Source of the DNA: Isoetes engelmannii
Lineage: Eukaryota; Streptophyta; Lycopodiopsida; Isoetales; Isoetaceae
Direction of reading: 5' to 3'
DNA: 23,145 nt
Assembly (NCBI GenBank): GCA_011763485.2
Contig: JAANSK020250940.1
Location: 1-23,145 of the forward strand
Each line of letters starts with the position of its first letter. The stretch's first letter is position 1. Of the stretch, positions 22,416-23,145 are shown piece by piece. Under the pieces are notes generated by a model that worked only from the letters and a program-made list of their open reading frames with translations, had not been told where the DNA came from and did not search any database. The position numbers were made by a program, and so were the translations under genes.

Positions 22416-23145
22416 ATGCAGCAAACGACCCGGAACCGCACGACAGATGTCCGAAGGTCTTCGCGGCTTGCGAAGGGGAGCGTGCTGGCGAAATCGGGAT
22501 TCCGCAGGGACTTCGAAGGCCAGCCGCCGATCATCCCGCGCTCTCTGCTCCCGATCTTCGAAGCCGCGTCATTCAAACGATCGCTGGGGATCTCGCAGCA
22601 CGATGCGCGGTCGTTGTCGGAGAATGACTTCTGCGCGGGGCTGCCGAGCGTCATGTATTACCGTGCAACCCGCTCGGCCACGGCGTGGGTTAACCAAGCG
22701 AGCAAGTCTGGCTTCCCTGATCTGCATTGGTCGATCGCATCATGTCCTTTGAGCTTCGGCGACGGTTGGCTCGGCAACCCCGAGCACGAACGCTATTGGC
22801 GCGCGCTCGGACTGCCGGACAATCCACGGGAGGTGTTCGGCGCCGCGCCAACTGCGCTTTGCCGACCGGGAAAGGTTAGCGGCCTGCGGCTGCTGCAGAT
22901 CGTGCGTCGGATCGAGGCTGTTTATGGTGGTGGACCTGTCAGCGCCGCCATCCCATCGCATCAGGAACGCCTCGATCGCCTGGTGAAGAGCTCGTCGATC
23001 GAGGAACTCGGCTGGCGCGATGTCAGGTTTGGCGAGATGCTGACCAAAATTCGGGATGTCGCGCCCCGGCCGGTTCGTGCGCTCTTGCTGGCGCTTACGG
23101 ACAAGGAGAAGTCCCAGCACGCCGCCAGGATCATCGAACTGCTGG
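22416..23145 (+). CDS. Unrecognised protein, 3' end beyond the window
   Basis: The frame is open from ATG 22416 (AGGAG nine bases upstream) for 243 codons to the window edge with no stop. The N-terminus is basic (RNRTTDVRRSSRLAKGSVLA). A middle part has several tryptophans and cysteines (SIASCPLSFGDGWLG, HERYWRALGLPDNPREVFG), and a helical C-terminal part begins near GLRLLQIVRRIEAVYGGG. No known domain is recognised. It is transcribed divergently from the methyltransferase, with a shared palindromic site between them. Overlapping minus-strand frames at 22388-22654 and 22740-23120 are judged to be shadows. Confidence 0.75.
   Translation, partial: MQQTTRNRTTDVRRSSRLAKGSVLAKSGFRRDFEGQPPIIPRSLLPIFEAASFKRSLGISQHDARSLSENDFCAGLPSVMYYRATRSATAWVNQASKSGFPDLHWSIASCPLSFGDGWLGNPEHERYWRALGLPDNPREVFGAAPTALCRPGKVSGLRLLQIVRRIEAVYGGGPVSAAIPSHQERLDRLVKSSSIEELGWRDVRFGEMLTKIRDVAPRPVRALLLALTDKEKSQHAARIIELL

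Noticed and set aside
1-23145. CRISPR arrays, tRNA or rRNA genes, att sites, replication origin
   Set aside because: I saw no regularly spaced repeats, no cloverleaf or rRNA-like sequence, no integrase and no iteron series by eye.

Overview
The window is GC-rich accessory DNA from a proteobacterium. RdgC is a beta/gamma-proteobacterial protein, and the IS66 element, the short overlapping genes and the frequent GTG/TTG starts fit that group. I see no rRNA, tRNA, ribosomal or central-metabolism genes. Polyvalent-protein-like (LPD7) domains, RecQ, RdgC, an orphan DNA methyltransferase and a small phage-type protein point to a large conjugative element, plasmid or phage-like island rather than core chromosome. 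No conjugation or replication gene is visible, so the element type is inferred.

Layout. 1-4604: two tandem plus-strand genes of a repeat-protein family. The first is cut by a complete IS66 element (571-3602) with 13-bp inverted repeats and an 8-bp target duplication. 4612-8110: a minus-strand operon of LPD7-like protein, RecQ helicase and a second LPD7-like protein. 8250-8864: a probable single-span membrane protein on plus. 8881-10927: minus-strand membrane-anchored zinc metalloprotease (HELGH) and a small companion. 11029-15030: plus-strand 1061-aa protein of unknown function, a possible 32-aa ORF and a third repeat-family gene. 15073-22349: a long minus-strand gene train, read from the right: DNA methyltransferase, two small proteins, RdgC, a 77-aa protein, a small membrane protein and five more repeat-family genes, mostly with overlaps or gaps of a few bases. 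22416 to the right edge: a divergent unrecognised gene cut by the window end.

The main signal is the repeat family. Eight divergent paralogues of about 229-272 aa occur in this one window. Each has short hydrophobic strand repeats of the form P-x-L-x-x-(I/V)-x-G-x-(L/V), a conserved central block (x-L-(I/V)-G-(I/V)-G-G or a variant) and a C-terminal helical segment. I know no function for them; the repeats suggest a beta-solenoid resembling receptor L-domains.

Several family members and otherwise unrelated neighbours (both LPD7 proteins, the 100-aa protein at 21127 and the 77-aa protein at 19492) end in very similar short tails such as SLG, RLG, LGL, IGL, MGL or LGV. A shared C-terminal tail on dissimilar proteins of one element could be a sorting, translocation, processing or degradation signal. 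This is inference, but it is the best candidate here for an undescribed system.
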